Shown: positions 7,099-14,718 of the stretch, piece by piece
Layout: the number at the start of each line of letters is the position of its first letter
How positions within the stretch are numbered: the first letter of the stretch is position 1
Source of the DNA: JBQTHI01 sp052390035
GTDB taxonomy: Bacteria; Actinomycetota; Acidimicrobiia; Spongiisociales; ZC4RG35
Assembly (NCBI GenBank): GCA_052390035.1
Contig: JBQTHI010000121.1
Span: 1-17,614, forward strand
Length of the DNA: 17,614 nt
Direction: 5' to 3'
Notes under the pieces: generated by a model
Seen by the model: only the letters and a program-made list of their open reading frames with translations
What the model was told of the DNA's origin: nothing
The model's database searches: none
Made by a program: the position numbers and the translations under genes

Positions 7099-7883
7099 CT
7101 TTTGGCAGCACCGGCTGACGCGGTGTGGGCTCGGACGAAGCCCATGTCGGCAATGTGTTCGACGGCCCCTCCCGGGGTTTCGACAACCACGGGTGCTCCA
7201 CACTCCCTGACGACGGCCGCCAGCAAGTCGGCGGGCATCCGGCCGTGACCGAGATTGGCATGGCGATCGCGACGGGAGTCAAACCCGTCTCGCGAGTCGT
7301 TGCAATGGACCAGGTCGATCCTGCCAGTGGCAGCTAGCACCCGACCGACCAGCTCCGCGCCCGGTTCGCCGCCCGCCCAGGCATGGCACGTGTCGAGGAC
7401 GAACCCGGGTTGGAGATCTCCGATCACCTCCCAAAGCCGAGCGATCGACTCCACCCGCCGGGCGACGGCGTTATCGCCGCCGGCGGTATTCTCGATCAGG
7501 ACCGGAACGTCGGTATCGAGCTCAGTGAGGGCCTTGCGCCAGCGGATATAGGCCTCGCCCAACTCGCCTTCCCCGGTGAGGTGACCGCCATGCACGACCA
7601 CCGCCGTCGCTCCAATCTCGGCGGCTGCGTCACACGACTCCTGAAGAATCCGCCGAGACGGAATGCGGATTCGCGAAGCCTCCGCCGCGACGTTGATCAG
7701 ATAAGGGGCATGTACATATACAGGAATCGGCGCCGCCCTCAGTTCGGCGGCGTCTTTCCGGGGAGCCGGCTTCTTCCAGCTTTGAGGGTTGGAGAGGAAA
7801 ATCTGGACCAGATCGGCGTCCCTTGCCGAAGCTTCCTCCAACGGTCGGCTCGAGTCGACGTGGGCGCCCACGGCGATGTTCAC
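7095..7883 (-). CDS. nfo: Endonuclease IV (AP endonuclease)
   Basis: A 262-residue TIM-barrel AP endonuclease, which cuts 5' to abasic sites in base-excision repair. All nine zinc ligands of the E. coli enzyme have visible counterparts: His58 (YVHAPYLIN), His98 (VVVHGG), Glu131 (LIENTAGG), Asp164 and His167 (LDTCHAW), His193 (LVHCNDS), Asp206 and His208 (RRDRHANLG), and Glu235 (VVVETPGG). The opening GAHVDSS and VQIFLSNPQSW segments are also typical. It is about 20 residues shorter than E. coli Nfo. The start is a GTG at 7883 overlapping the stop of the upstream membrane-protein gene as GTGA, and its own stop overlaps the lipoprotein start. It is thus translationally linked to genes with no obvious repair role. 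Confidence 0.94.
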   Translation of the reverse strand: MNIAVGAHVDSSRPLEEASARDADLVQIFLSNPQSWKKPAPRKDAAELRAAPIPVYVHAPYLINVAAEASRIRIPSRRILQESCDAAAEIGATAVVVHGGHLTGEGELGEAYIRWRKALTELDTDVPVLIENTAGGDNAVARRVESIARLWEVIGDLQPGFVLDTCHAWAGGEPGAELVGRVLAATGRIDLVHCNDSRDGFDSRRDRHANLGHGRMPADLLAAVVRECGAPVVVETPGGAVEHIADMGFVRAHTASAGAAKR

Positions 7884-8494
7884 AGCGACTCCCTCTCCAA
7901 GATATCAAGAGGGCGCTCATCGGGAGACGGTTGGGCCGCCGGCGGTCGCACGGTCGCCTCGATGGCGATGGCGGCGAGGTCTTCGGCCACCCGGGCGGGT
8001 GGGCGCTCCCAATCGGAGGCCAATATTGCCAGCGTTCGCCCATCGAGCCATCGGGCTCCCCACAGATCGGGTGGCAAGACCTCGGTGCGCCGCAGGCGAA
8101 CCCAGAAGACCGGCACGGCCTCACCATCGTCATCGACCTCCTCGGCACCAAGGTCGCTGATGTCGGCCCAGCTAACCGTCAGGGGACGTGAAATCGGGCC
8201 ACCAAGCCGAAGGTGGAGACCTTGGGCGTCACCGGCTACCAGCGGCCGTGGGGAAATCAGATCCTTAAGCCCGTAAACGGCGAGCATCAACCCAAGCACG
8301 ATGAGGGCGACCGCCCAGATGTAGTCGCGTGGTTCTAGCAACTCTGGGTTCCCGTTGGGCCAAATCAGGTTCTGGAAGAAGCCGATTATCCGCCGTCGGA
8401 AGAGGATGTCCACCCCCAGTACCAGTGGTGGGATCCCTCCCATCGCGATCAACCACATCTTCAGGGCGGACCGCCGAACCTCGACGGCGTTCAT
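7880..8494 (-). CDS. Membrane protein with PH-like cytoplasmic domain
   Basis: A 204-residue protein with two predicted membrane segments, at about residues 13-31 (MWLIAMGGIPPLVLGVDIL) and 59-78 (YIWAVALIVLGLMLAVYGL). A soluble region of about 120 residues follows. Its pattern (GLHLRLGGPISRPLTVSWADISDLGAE..., then TLAILASDWERPP) resembles bacterial PH-like domains that follow two membrane helices, where a Trp-x-Asp-Ile step is common. The exact family and role are not established, so the PH assignment is tentative. The ATG overlaps the orotate phosphoribosyltransferase stop (ATGA) and its own stop overlaps the nfo start (GTGA). Confidence 0.85.
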   Translation of the reverse strand: MNAVEVRRSALKMWLIAMGGIPPLVLGVDILFRRRIIGFFQNLIWPNGNPELLEPRDYIWAVALIVLGLMLAVYGLKDLISPRPLVAGDAQGLHLRLGGPISRPLTVSWADISDLGAEEVDDDGEAVPVFWVRLRRTEVLPPDLWGARWLDGRTLAILASDWERPPARVAEDLAAIAIEATVRPPAAQPSPDERPLDILERESL

Positions 8495-9045
8495 CGGTGA
8501 ATGCCCAGGTCGGCGGGGTGGAGCAGGAACGTATAGGGAATGGCCAGGTCTGCGAGCTTCGCCGCCAAGGCGTCACCGCTCCGATCGACCAGCACAACCA
8601 CCTGCCCCACCGTTATCCCGGCCTCACGAACAACGTTGACGGCCTCGAGCAGGGCACCGCCGGTGGTCACGGTGTCCTCTACGACCGCAACCCGGTCACC
8701 CGGCCGCACCGGTCCGACCAGTCGCCCTCCCGTTCCATGCTCCTTTGCCTCCTTCCGAACCGAGAAGGCGCGCAAGGTTCGACCCTGTTCGGCAGCCACC
8801 ACGGCGGTGGCCAATGCCACTGGATCGGCGCCCATTGTCATCCCCCCGAGGGCATCGATCGAAGGGTCGAGCACATCGAGCACCGCCCTCCCCACCAGCC
8901 GGGCCCCATCGCCGGAGAGGGTGGTTTGACGAGCGTCGAGATACCAGTCGGACATTGCTCCCGATCTGAGGACAAATGGTCCGTCGGTGCGGACGGATAG
9001 ACGCAGATGTGCGATCAACTGATCCAAGGGTGTTAACTCAACCAC
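8491..9045 (-). CDS. pyrE: Orotate phosphoribosyltransferase
   Basis: A 184-residue type I phosphoribosyltransferase that joins orotate and PRPP to give OMP in pyrimidine synthesis. Family features: LRSGAMSDWYLDARQTTL at the N-terminus (the SGxxSxYYxD pattern), GGMTMGADPVA, the flexible-loop region VRKEAKEHGTGG, and the PRPP-binding motif VAVVEDTVTTGGAL. The open frame continues upstream to 9426 but runs antisense to the neighbouring phosphatase, so a start near GTG 9045 (VVELTPLDQL) is chosen. There is no strong ribosome binding site, so the exact start is uncertain. No other pyrimidine genes are adjacent. It heads a coupled set with the PH-like protein, nfo and the lipoprotein. Confidence 0.93.
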   Translation of the reverse strand: MVELTPLDQLIAHLRLSVRTDGPFVLRSGAMSDWYLDARQTTLSGDGARLVGRAVLDVLDPSIDALGGMTMGADPVALATAVVAAEQGRTLRAFSVRKEAKEHGTGGRLVGPVRPGDRVAVVEDTVTTGGALLEAVNVVREAGITVGQVVVLVDRSGDALAAKLADLAIPYTFLLHPADLGIHR

Positions 9046-9093
9046 AATGCGGTGGTAACCGAAGTGATCCCTGATGCTCTTATCGAGCACGGT

Positions 9094-9117
9094 ACCCGGG
9101 TTGCGGTCCGGTATCTT
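9094..9117 (+). promoter_or_regulatory. Possible leaderless promoter with a palindromic site
   Basis: In the divergent gap between pyrE and the phosphatase, TATCTT at 9112-9117 lies six bases before the GTG at 9124. That is the spacing expected of a -10 box for a leaderless transcript. The -35 region is unclear. An ACCCGGGT palindrome (9094-9101, read as ACCCGGGTTG to 9103) lies just upstream and matches the sites before pepP. This is weak evidence, since CCCGGG is common in GC-rich DNA. Confidence 0.25.
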
Positions 9118-9123
9118 CGGCCG

Positions 9124-9810
9124 GTGGAGTTGATATTGGTGAGACACGGCTTGCCCGATTGGGCGCCGGACACCCTGGCACGAAACGATCCTCACCTGTC
9201 CGGCCTCGGCCGTCGGCAGGCCGAACGATTGGCAGGGGTCGCCGATCGGTGGGGGGCCATCGACGAGATATGGGTGTCTCCGATGCACCGGGCCCGGGAG
9301 ACAGCCGCCCCTTTGGGCGAGGCGCTTGGTCTTCCGCTCCGTATCCATCAGTGGTCCCATGAAATTCGGAATCCGGACGATTGGGAAGGTCTGCCCATCG
9401 ACGAAATCTCCAGCGCTTGGATACACGCCAACCTGCGTCCCGTCGCCGAGCTTTGGGAGGGCATGCCCGGTGGAGAGTCATTTCGCGACTTTCACGAAAG
9501 GGTCGTCAAGGGTCTTGAGGCGACCCTCGAAGATCGCCGAATAACGCGGCTCGAGGACGGCCACCCTCACTTGTGGGAGGTCGGTGACATTGATCTTCGG
9601 GTTGTGTTGGTCGCCCACGGCGGAACCAACGCCGTAGTTCTCGGGCATCTGCTGGGAATGGTGCCCACCCCTTGGGAGTGGGACCGGTTCGAGTCCCCTC
9701 ACACGGGGGTCGCCCGCATCGTCAGCCTCCCGATCGCTCATGGTCGGGCTTTTTCACTTCGTTCGTTCGGGGAGGTGTCGCACCTCGACTCCGAGATGGT
9801 CACCAAATGA
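9124..9810 (+). CDS. Histidine phosphatase family protein
   Basis: A 228-residue phosphoglycerate mutase-like (histidine phosphatase) protein, probably cytoplasmic. The catalytic RHG motif is right at the N-terminus (VELILVRHGLPDW, His8). It is followed by LSGLGRRQAERLA, the SPMHRARETAAPL segment with the second catalytic Arg, and the C-terminal catalytic His in VVLVAHGGTNAVVLGHLLG. The substrate cannot be deduced; the family includes phosphoglycerate mutases and many small-molecule phosphatases. The GTG at 9124 places the RHG at the usual position; upstream in-frame GTG codons at 9052 and 9064 are less likely. It is divergent from pyrE and convergent with the cis-prenyltransferase, 23 bases from its stop, with no clear terminator between. 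Confidence 0.92.
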   Translation: MELILVRHGLPDWAPDTLARNDPHLSGLGRRQAERLAGVADRWGAIDEIWVSPMHRARETAAPLGEALGLPLRIHQWSHEIRNPDDWEGLPIDEISSAWIHANLRPVAELWEGMPGGESFRDFHERVVKGLEATLEDRRITRLEDGHPHLWEVGDIDLRVVLVAHGGTNAVVLGHLLGMVPTPWEWDRFESPHTGVARIVSLPIAHGRAFSLRSFGEVSHLDSEMVTK

Positions 9811-9833
9811 CCAATCAGGGGCATCTGTCGGGG

Positions 9834-10601
9834 CTACTTGCCAAACCGACGATCGCGCCTTGTGAAGTCGCGCAATGCTCGAAGAAAGTCGACACGACGG
9901 AATGCCGGCCAATAAACGTCGGTGAATACAAACTCGGCGTAGGCCGATTGCCATAACAGAAACCCGGAGATGCGTGATTCACCGCTGGTTCGAATGACCA
10001 GGTCGGGATCGGGTACGTCAGCTGAATACATGTGGCGGGCCAGACTCTCGGCGTCGAAGCGGAGCGCCATCTCTTCGGCGGGAACCCCGTCGGCAACGAG
10101 CCGGGTGATGAGGTCTTTGGCGGCATCGACGATCTCCTGACGACCGCCATAACCCATGGCGATGTTGAGCACTCGCTCGCCTTCGGAGCAGCCCGCCTCG
10201 GCTGTTTTGGCTGCCGCTACCAACTCGGCGGGAAGCAGATCGAGACTGCCGATGAAGCGAAGCCGCTGGTTGTGGGCCGCCTTTGGAAGGCGCCCGAACA
10301 GCTCGATCAGAACCTCGAAGTACGGGGTGAGTTCGGACTCGGGACGGGTCAGGTTCTCCCGAGACAACACCCAGGCGGTGATCACCGGCACGTCCAGCTC
10401 TTGGGACCAGGCGAGAAAATCCTCGAATCGGGCCATCCCGACCTGATAGCTCTCGGCATATGAGGTCAATCCCGACTCGCGAGCAAAACGTCGGTGACCG
10501 TCGAGGATGATGCCTATGTGGCGAGGCAGGCGCGAGGCATCGAGGCGGTGCAACAACCGCCGCTCGTACAGGGAATAGACAAGTGAGCTCGGTCCCGGCA
10601 T
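9834..10601 (-). CDS. uppS: Cis-prenyltransferase (isoprenyl transferase)
   Basis: A 255-residue cis-isoprenyl diphosphate synthase, which condenses isopentenyl diphosphate onto an allylic primer for lipid-carrier synthesis. Family features: PRHIGIILDG with the catalytic Asp34, LSRENLTRPESEL, NIAMGYGGRQEIVDA, and the C-terminal signature DLVIRTSGESRISGFLLWQSAY...WPAFRRVDFLRALRDF. The opening LYERRLLHRL and the IRTSGESR...FLLWQSAY end resemble the mycobacterial short-chain (Z-farnesyl diphosphate) type, from memory of that family. The usual DGN(G/R)RWA is DGHRRFA here (34-40), so the conserved Asn and Trp are both replaced. Product chain length is unknown, and symbol uppS denotes the family rather than a proven C55 product. 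Confidence 0.9.
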   Translation of the reverse strand: MPGPSSLVYSLYERRLLHRLDASRLPRHIGIILDGHRRFARESGLTSYAESYQVGMARFEDFLAWSQELDVPVITAWVLSRENLTRPESELTPYFEVLIELFGRLPKAAHNQRLRFIGSLDLLPAELVAAAKTAEAGCSEGERVLNIAMGYGGRQEIVDAAKDLITRLVADGVPAEEMALRFDAESLARHMYSADVPDPDLVIRTSGESRISGFLLWQSAYAEFVFTDVYWPAFRRVDFLRALRDFTRRDRRFGK

Positions 10602-10672
10602 CTGGTTGACCCGAACTCGGGGCCGTAGCCGACGATTTCGTTGGCTGGAACCCTGGGTTCGGGGTTCTGATC

Positions 10673-12463
10673 CTATCGGTCTGTATCGCCGACGAGTGAA
10701 GCGTCGACGAGGGACCGCGGGATGTCGACGAGGCGAGCCCGGAGGAACTCGCCGAGCGACTTGGCCTGCGGGTCGGTTCTGACAGAAGACGAGACCCCTT
10801 CCCCGAGGAGCCCCATGATCACGAAGTTGATCGCCAGGAGGTTGCCCAACTCGAATCTGTCCACCGATAGCCCGTGTGTTTCGGGTACGAGCAGGCGGAG
10901 GCGGGCAACCGTCAGGTACGAGCGCAGCCAGCGGTAGGCCTCCTCACTTCGCACCCAGACCCCCAGGTTGGCGTTGCCACCTTTGTCCCCCGACCGGGCG
11001 CCGGCCACCACCCCGAGCGGCACACGGACGGTGGCTTCATTCTCGAAGGGCGAAGGGCCAGGACTGGCCGATGACGGGCCGCTCTGCGGAGTTGGTGGGC
11101 CGGGCGGGACCACCGAACTCACCTCCCGGCTCACGCCCTCAAATGTGACCCGGGCCGGTACCAGCCGGGCCGGGATGGTCGACGGCCAATACACCGCGTA
11201 TGGGGTGGCATCAAGTGGAGGAGCGGTAATGAAGAACCCCGGATAATGGGCCAGAGCCAGTTCCACCACCGCCCGGGAGAAGCGGGAGATGACCGCATCG
11301 TCGGGCCCTTTGACCGTCACTTTCAGGTAGGCGATCGATTGATCGACCGTTTCCGGATCCGGTCGGTCGCCCCGGTACAGCCGAACGTCGGTCTCGGCGT
11401 ATTGCTCCCGCCCTCCCACCTGTTCCCACAACGCCTCTTCGAGCAGGACAACCTTTTTTTCGACATCCAGGCCGGCGATCCCAAAGGTCACACTGTTGCG
11501 ATAGCCTCCGGCGTAGTTGAGGGCGACCTTCAGGTCGGGCGGAGGTGCCGAACCCTTAACACCAGTGACCTTGACGCGGTCGGGGGCAATTTGGTCGAGG
11601 CGGATGGTTTCGAAGTCGGCGGTGGCATCCGGGTTGAGATAGTGGGGTGGGCCGATCTCGTACAACAGCTGAGCGGTAACGGTTCCAACAGAAACGAGCC
11701 CGCCGGTGCCCGGATGTTTGGTGATCACGGCCGACCCATCGGGATACATCTCGGCAATCGGGAACCCGACATGGGCAAGACCCGGCACCTCCTCGAGAAA
11801 GCAGTAGTTGCCGCCGGTAGCTTGGGGTCCACACTCGATGATGTGACCGGCGACCACCGCCCCTGCCAGCGCATCCCAGTCGTCGCGACTCCATCCGAAC
11901 CTCCAGGCACTGGGGCCCACCACCAGCGCGGCGTCGGTAACTCGGCCGGTCACCACCACTTCTGCCCCCAGCTCGAGCGCCTCTTTGATGGCCCAGCCAC
12001 CCAGGTAGGCATTGGCGGTCAGAGGCGTGACCCCTGAACCGGTCAGCGGCACCTTCCGATCAAGGTGTGAGAACTGGTGCCCCTCGACCGCCAGCCCGTT
12101 GAGCCGGGGAATGAGATCATCACCGTCGACATGAGCGATTCGGGGGTTGACCCCCAGGTCGCCTGCAAGCTCCTTGAGCGCCTCCGCCAGACCCGCCGGA
12201 TTCAGTCCGCCGGCATTCGCCACGATCCTGATGCCTCTTTCAACACAGGTGCCAAGGACCTCTTTCATCTGGACGAGGAATGTGCCCGCATACCCGAGGT
12301 TGGGATCGCGGCGCCGGGACCGCCACAGGATCGCCATGGTCAACTCGGCCAGGTAATCGCCGGTGAGCACGTCGATCGGCCCACCCTCGACCATCTCCCG
12401 GGCGGCAGATAGGCGATCGCCGAGAAATCCGGAACAGTTGGCGATCCGCAGCATCTCACTCAC
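10673..12463 (-). CDS. AtuA family (DUF1446) protein with fused C-terminal domain
   Basis: A 596-residue protein of the AtuA family, named for acyclic terpene utilisation in Pseudomonas; its catalytic role is not well defined. The large N-terminal domain begins LRIANCSGFLGDR and shows LTGDYLAELTMAIL, IVANAGGLNPAG and TGRVTDAALVVGPSAW. A Pro/Ser-rich linker (SVVPPGPPTPQSGPSSAS) leads to a small C-terminal domain with VAGARSGDKGGNANLGVWV, the signature of the AtuA-like ferredoxin-fold domain. In many genomes that domain is a separate small gene; here it is fused. The start is GTG at 12463 or ATG at 12454. No acyl-CoA carboxylase, hydratase or other terpene/leucine breakdown gene is adjacent, so its pathway is not supported by context. 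Confidence 0.92.
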   Translation of the reverse strand: MSEMLRIANCSGFLGDRLSAAREMVEGGPIDVLTGDYLAELTMAILWRSRRRDPNLGYAGTFLVQMKEVLGTCVERGIRIVANAGGLNPAGLAEALKELAGDLGVNPRIAHVDGDDLIPRLNGLAVEGHQFSHLDRKVPLTGSGVTPLTANAYLGGWAIKEALELGAEVVVTGRVTDAALVVGPSAWRFGWSRDDWDALAGAVVAGHIIECGPQATGGNYCFLEEVPGLAHVGFPIAEMYPDGSAVITKHPGTGGLVSVGTVTAQLLYEIGPPHYLNPDATADFETIRLDQIAPDRVKVTGVKGSAPPPDLKVALNYAGGYRNSVTFGIAGLDVEKKVVLLEEALWEQVGGREQYAETDVRLYRGDRPDPETVDQSIAYLKVTVKGPDDAVISRFSRAVVELALAHYPGFFITAPPLDATPYAVYWPSTIPARLVPARVTFEGVSREVSSVVPPGPPTPQSGPSSASPGPSPFENEATVRVPLGVVAGARSGDKGGNANLGVWVRSEEAYRWLRSYLTVARLRLLVPETHGLSVDRFELGNLLAINFVIMGLLGEGVSSSVRTDPQAKSLGEFLRARLVDIPRSLVDASLVGDTDR

Positions 12464-12522
12464 GAGGCTAAAGCGGACATTGACGCCCAGAACGCGCCGA
12501 ACCTGGCGGCCATTTACCTAGG

Positions 12523-12550
12523 TTGTCTTTTCCCCGTTGGGCCATAACCT
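12523..12550 (+). promoter_or_regulatory. Candidate promoter of the hemolysin III gene
   Basis: TTGTCT at 12523-12528 and TAACCT at 12545-12550 are separated by 16 bases. The -10-like box ends nine bases before the ATG at 12560. No Shine-Dalgarno sequence is present, so the mRNA may be leaderless or nearly so. The evidence is pattern only. Confidence 0.35.
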
Positions 12551-12559
12551 GTTGTAACC

Positions 12560-13234
12560 ATGGAGCGGTGGCGCTGGGGGCGAGTTCACAACCCGATGAG
12601 GGGTCTGCTGCACGGAGCGGCCGCGCTGGCAGCAATCGCAGGAGCTTGGCTGTTGGTGGCCAGGGCCGTTGGCATCCGTCAGGTGGCTGCTGGGATGATC
12701 TTCGGATTCTCCCTGGTAGCCATGTTCACCGTTTCGGCCCTTTACCACTCGGTGGGATGGCAACAAGGTGCCAAGGCCTTTATGCAGCGTCTCGATCATT
12801 CGATGATCTTCCTCCTGGTGGCCGGAACGGTCACTCCGTTCGCACTGGTGGTGGCCGACGGTTGGATGCGCACCGCGCTCTTGACGGGCACCTGGACGAT
12901 CGCCCTGGTCGGGATCGTCCTCAAATTCGTCCTTCCCAAGGTGCGCACCGCACTTTCGGCTCTCCTGCAACATCTGATCGGGTGGTCGGGGCTGGTGGCC
13001 ATACCTGTGATATGGCAGCGGGTGGGGCCGGGGTGCGTGTCGCTGGTCCTGGGTGGGGGGGCGCTCTATTCGCTGGGAACGGTGGTCTTTGCCACCAAGC
13101 GACCCCGCCTCCTGCCCCGGTTCTTTTCCTACCACGAATTGTTCCATCTGCTGGTGATCGGCGGCAGCCTTTGCCATTTCTTATCGGTGCTGTGGTATGT
13201 GATGCCCTACGGGAGGACCGGCTTTATCTCTTAG
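12560..13234 (+). CDS. Hemolysin III / PAQR-type integral membrane protein
   Basis: A 224-residue protein with about seven hydrophobic segments, in the hemolysin III (TrhA/YqfA, PAQR superfamily) group. The family's conserved metal-site motifs are present: SALYHS in the second helix region, RLDHSMIFLLVAGTVTPF in the middle, and HELFHLLVIGGSLCHF near the end, giving the expected His, Asp and HxxxH set. Members are inner-membrane proteins of uncertain function, linked to membrane-lipid homeostasis or hydrolase-like activity; haemolysis was reported for one Bacillus protein. It stands alone on the plus strand, divergent from the AtuA gene and convergent with pepP, 19 bases from that gene's stop. 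Confidence 0.93.
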   Translation: MERWRWGRVHNPMRGLLHGAAALAAIAGAWLLVARAVGIRQVAAGMIFGFSLVAMFTVSALYHSVGWQQGAKAFMQRLDHSMIFLLVAGTVTPFALVVADGWMRTALLTGTWTIALVGIVLKFVLPKVRTALSALLQHLIGWSGLVAIPVIWQRVGPGCVSLVLGGGALYSLGTVVFATKRPRLLPRFFSYHELFHLLVIGGSLCHFLSVLWYVMPYGRTGFIS

Positions 13235-13253
13235 GCAGCCTGAGAATCCTGCC

Positions 13254-14699
13254 TTAGCTCCGCGCCAGCCAGGAAGCCTCGGCGCAGAGCGCTTCGACCT
13301 CGTCGATCTCGCGAGGAACGAGACGGGTCAGGTTCTCATGGCCGTCATCGGTGATGAGGATGTCGTCTTCGATTCGCACACCGATGCCACGGAACTCGGA
13401 CGGAACCCGGTGGCGAACCTGGCTCGCTTCAGCCTTCAACTCTTTGAGCTGGCGCGCCGCCCCGCCCGGGTCCAACAGCGAGCGTTCCGACCACTCGTCC
13501 TGGTCATACTCGAACAAGGCAAACTCGATCTCGTCGCGGCCGTCGACATATAGGCCGGGTTCGACAGTGAAGACCATGGAGGGTTTGAGCGTTCTCGGTT
13601 TTCCCTCCACCCGATAGGTCCCGGCGTCGTGCACATCCATTCCCAACCAGTGGCTTGTTCCGTGCATGAAGAACTCTCGATAGTGATGCATCATCAAGGA
13701 GTCGTCGACTCCGACCGGGAGGAGCCCCAGGGCAACCATCCCCTCGGTGAGCACCCCCACCGCCACGTCGTGGGTGGTGCGAATGGTGGCTCCCGGGCGG
13801 GTGGCGGCGATCGCCGCCCTCTCAGCCGCCAGGACCACCTCGTAGATAGCGGCCTGAGGGCGGGTGAACCTTCCATCGATCGGAAAGGTCCGCGTTATGT
13901 CTGCCGAGAACAGGTCGATCTCGCAGGCAGCATCGATCAACAGCAGCTCGTCTTCTCCCAACTCCCTGTCGTTTTCCACGTAGTGAAGGATGCAGGCGTT
14001 GGGTCCCGAGGCAACGATCGACGGGTAGCCGTTGCGAGCCGACCCTCCTTCGCGCCAGACGTACTCCATGGCGGCTTGCACCTGATACTCGTACATCCCG
14101 GGACGGGAGAAACGCATCGCCTCACGGTGGCCCTGGGCGGACAGCTCACACGCGGCGCGCATGCTCTCCACTTCTGAGTCGGTTTTGCAAAGCCGCATCT
14201 CGGCGAGGAGGCCGCCGAGGTCGGCCACGGTTGTAGGCATCTCTTTGCCGGTCCGATTCCGATAGTTCCTTGCCCTGTTGACCAGGCCGGTGATCCGGGT
14301 GTCTTGCTGCTGATTTCCGCTTCGGTAGTAGAGAGTCTCCCTACCCGAGGCGAGCCTCGCCAGCATCACATCGAGCTGGTCGATCTCATGGGCCTGATCA
14401 GGTTGAAAGCGCTCTTTTGCTCCCTCCACTCCTACCCGATAACCGTCCCATATCTCCGCCTCGCGGTCACGGGGACGGACAAACAGGTGGTAGTCACCAT
14501 CGGGATGTCCGGGGACGAGAACGGCTACCGCCTCCGGCTCGTGGAACCCCGTCAGATAGAAGAACTCCGAGTTCTGGCGGAATTCATGGTGGACGTCGTC
14601 GTTGCGAGTGGTCTCGACCGCAGCAGGAATGAGGGCCAGACCGTTGGCACCGATCTGCTGGGCGAGTTGGTTGCGATGATGGAGAAAACGATCAGGCAT
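13254..14699 (-). CDS. pepP: Xaa-Pro aminopeptidase (M24B)
   Basis: A 481-residue dimetal aminopeptidase P, removing N-terminal residues before proline. The N-terminal AMP_N domain covers about residues 1-170 (RFLHHRNQLAQQIG, FRQNSEFFYLTGFHEP). The pita-bread domain carries the five metal ligands: Asp256 (LIDAACE), Asp267 (SADITRTF), His350 (HGTSHWLGMDVHD), Glu380 (FTVEPGLY) and Glu444 (GVRIEDD). Between the two Glu ligands there are 64 residues, about 40 more than in E. coli PepP, so this member has an inserted loop (about 386-435). The ATG at 14699 is chosen because the AMP_N domain starts there; the frame runs on to 14783 across an inverted repeat. GAGAGG is present but very close to the ATG. 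Confidence 0.95.
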   Translation of the reverse strand: MPDRFLHHRNQLAQQIGANGLALIPAAVETTRNDDVHHEFRQNSEFFYLTGFHEPEAVAVLVPGHPDGDYHLFVRPRDREAEIWDGYRVGVEGAKERFQPDQAHEIDQLDVMLARLASGRETLYYRSGNQQQDTRITGLVNRARNYRNRTGKEMPTTVADLGGLLAEMRLCKTDSEVESMRAACELSAQGHREAMRFSRPGMYEYQVQAAMEYVWREGGSARNGYPSIVASGPNACILHYVENDRELGEDELLLIDAACEIDLFSADITRTFPIDGRFTRPQAAIYEVVLAAERAAIAATRPGATIRTTHDVAVGVLTEGMVALGLLPVGVDDSLMMHHYREFFMHGTSHWLGMDVHDAGTYRVEGKPRTLKPSMVFTVEPGLYVDGRDEIEFALFEYDQDEWSERSLLDPGGAARQLKELKAEASQVRHRVPSEFRGIGVRIEDDILITDDGHENLTRLVPREIDEVEALCAEASWLARS

Positions 14700-14718
14700 G
14701 CCTCTCGACGCTAGTCGG

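Noticed and set aside
9046..9426. N-terminal extension of pyrE by up to 127 residues
   Set aside because: It runs antisense to the histidine phosphatase and has no phosphoribosyltransferase features.
9681..9705. tRNA T-loop-like sequence (GGTTCGAGTCC)
   Set aside because: The flanking stem does not pair properly, no acceptor or anticodon arm is present, and it lies inside the phosphatase coding sequence.
9981..10003. Stem-loop CTGGT-TCGAATG-ACCAG resembling a T arm
   Set aside because: It encodes the conserved IRTSGES region of the cis-prenyltransferase and lacks other tRNA parts.
11246..12037. Long plus-strand open frame within the AtuA gene
   Set aside because: Antisense shadow of a well-supported gene with no recognisable features.
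13233..13254. Hairpin AGGCAG/CTGCCT between the convergent hemolysin III and pepP genes
   Set aside because: Only six base pairs, overlapping both stop codons and with no T tract; too weak to call a terminator.
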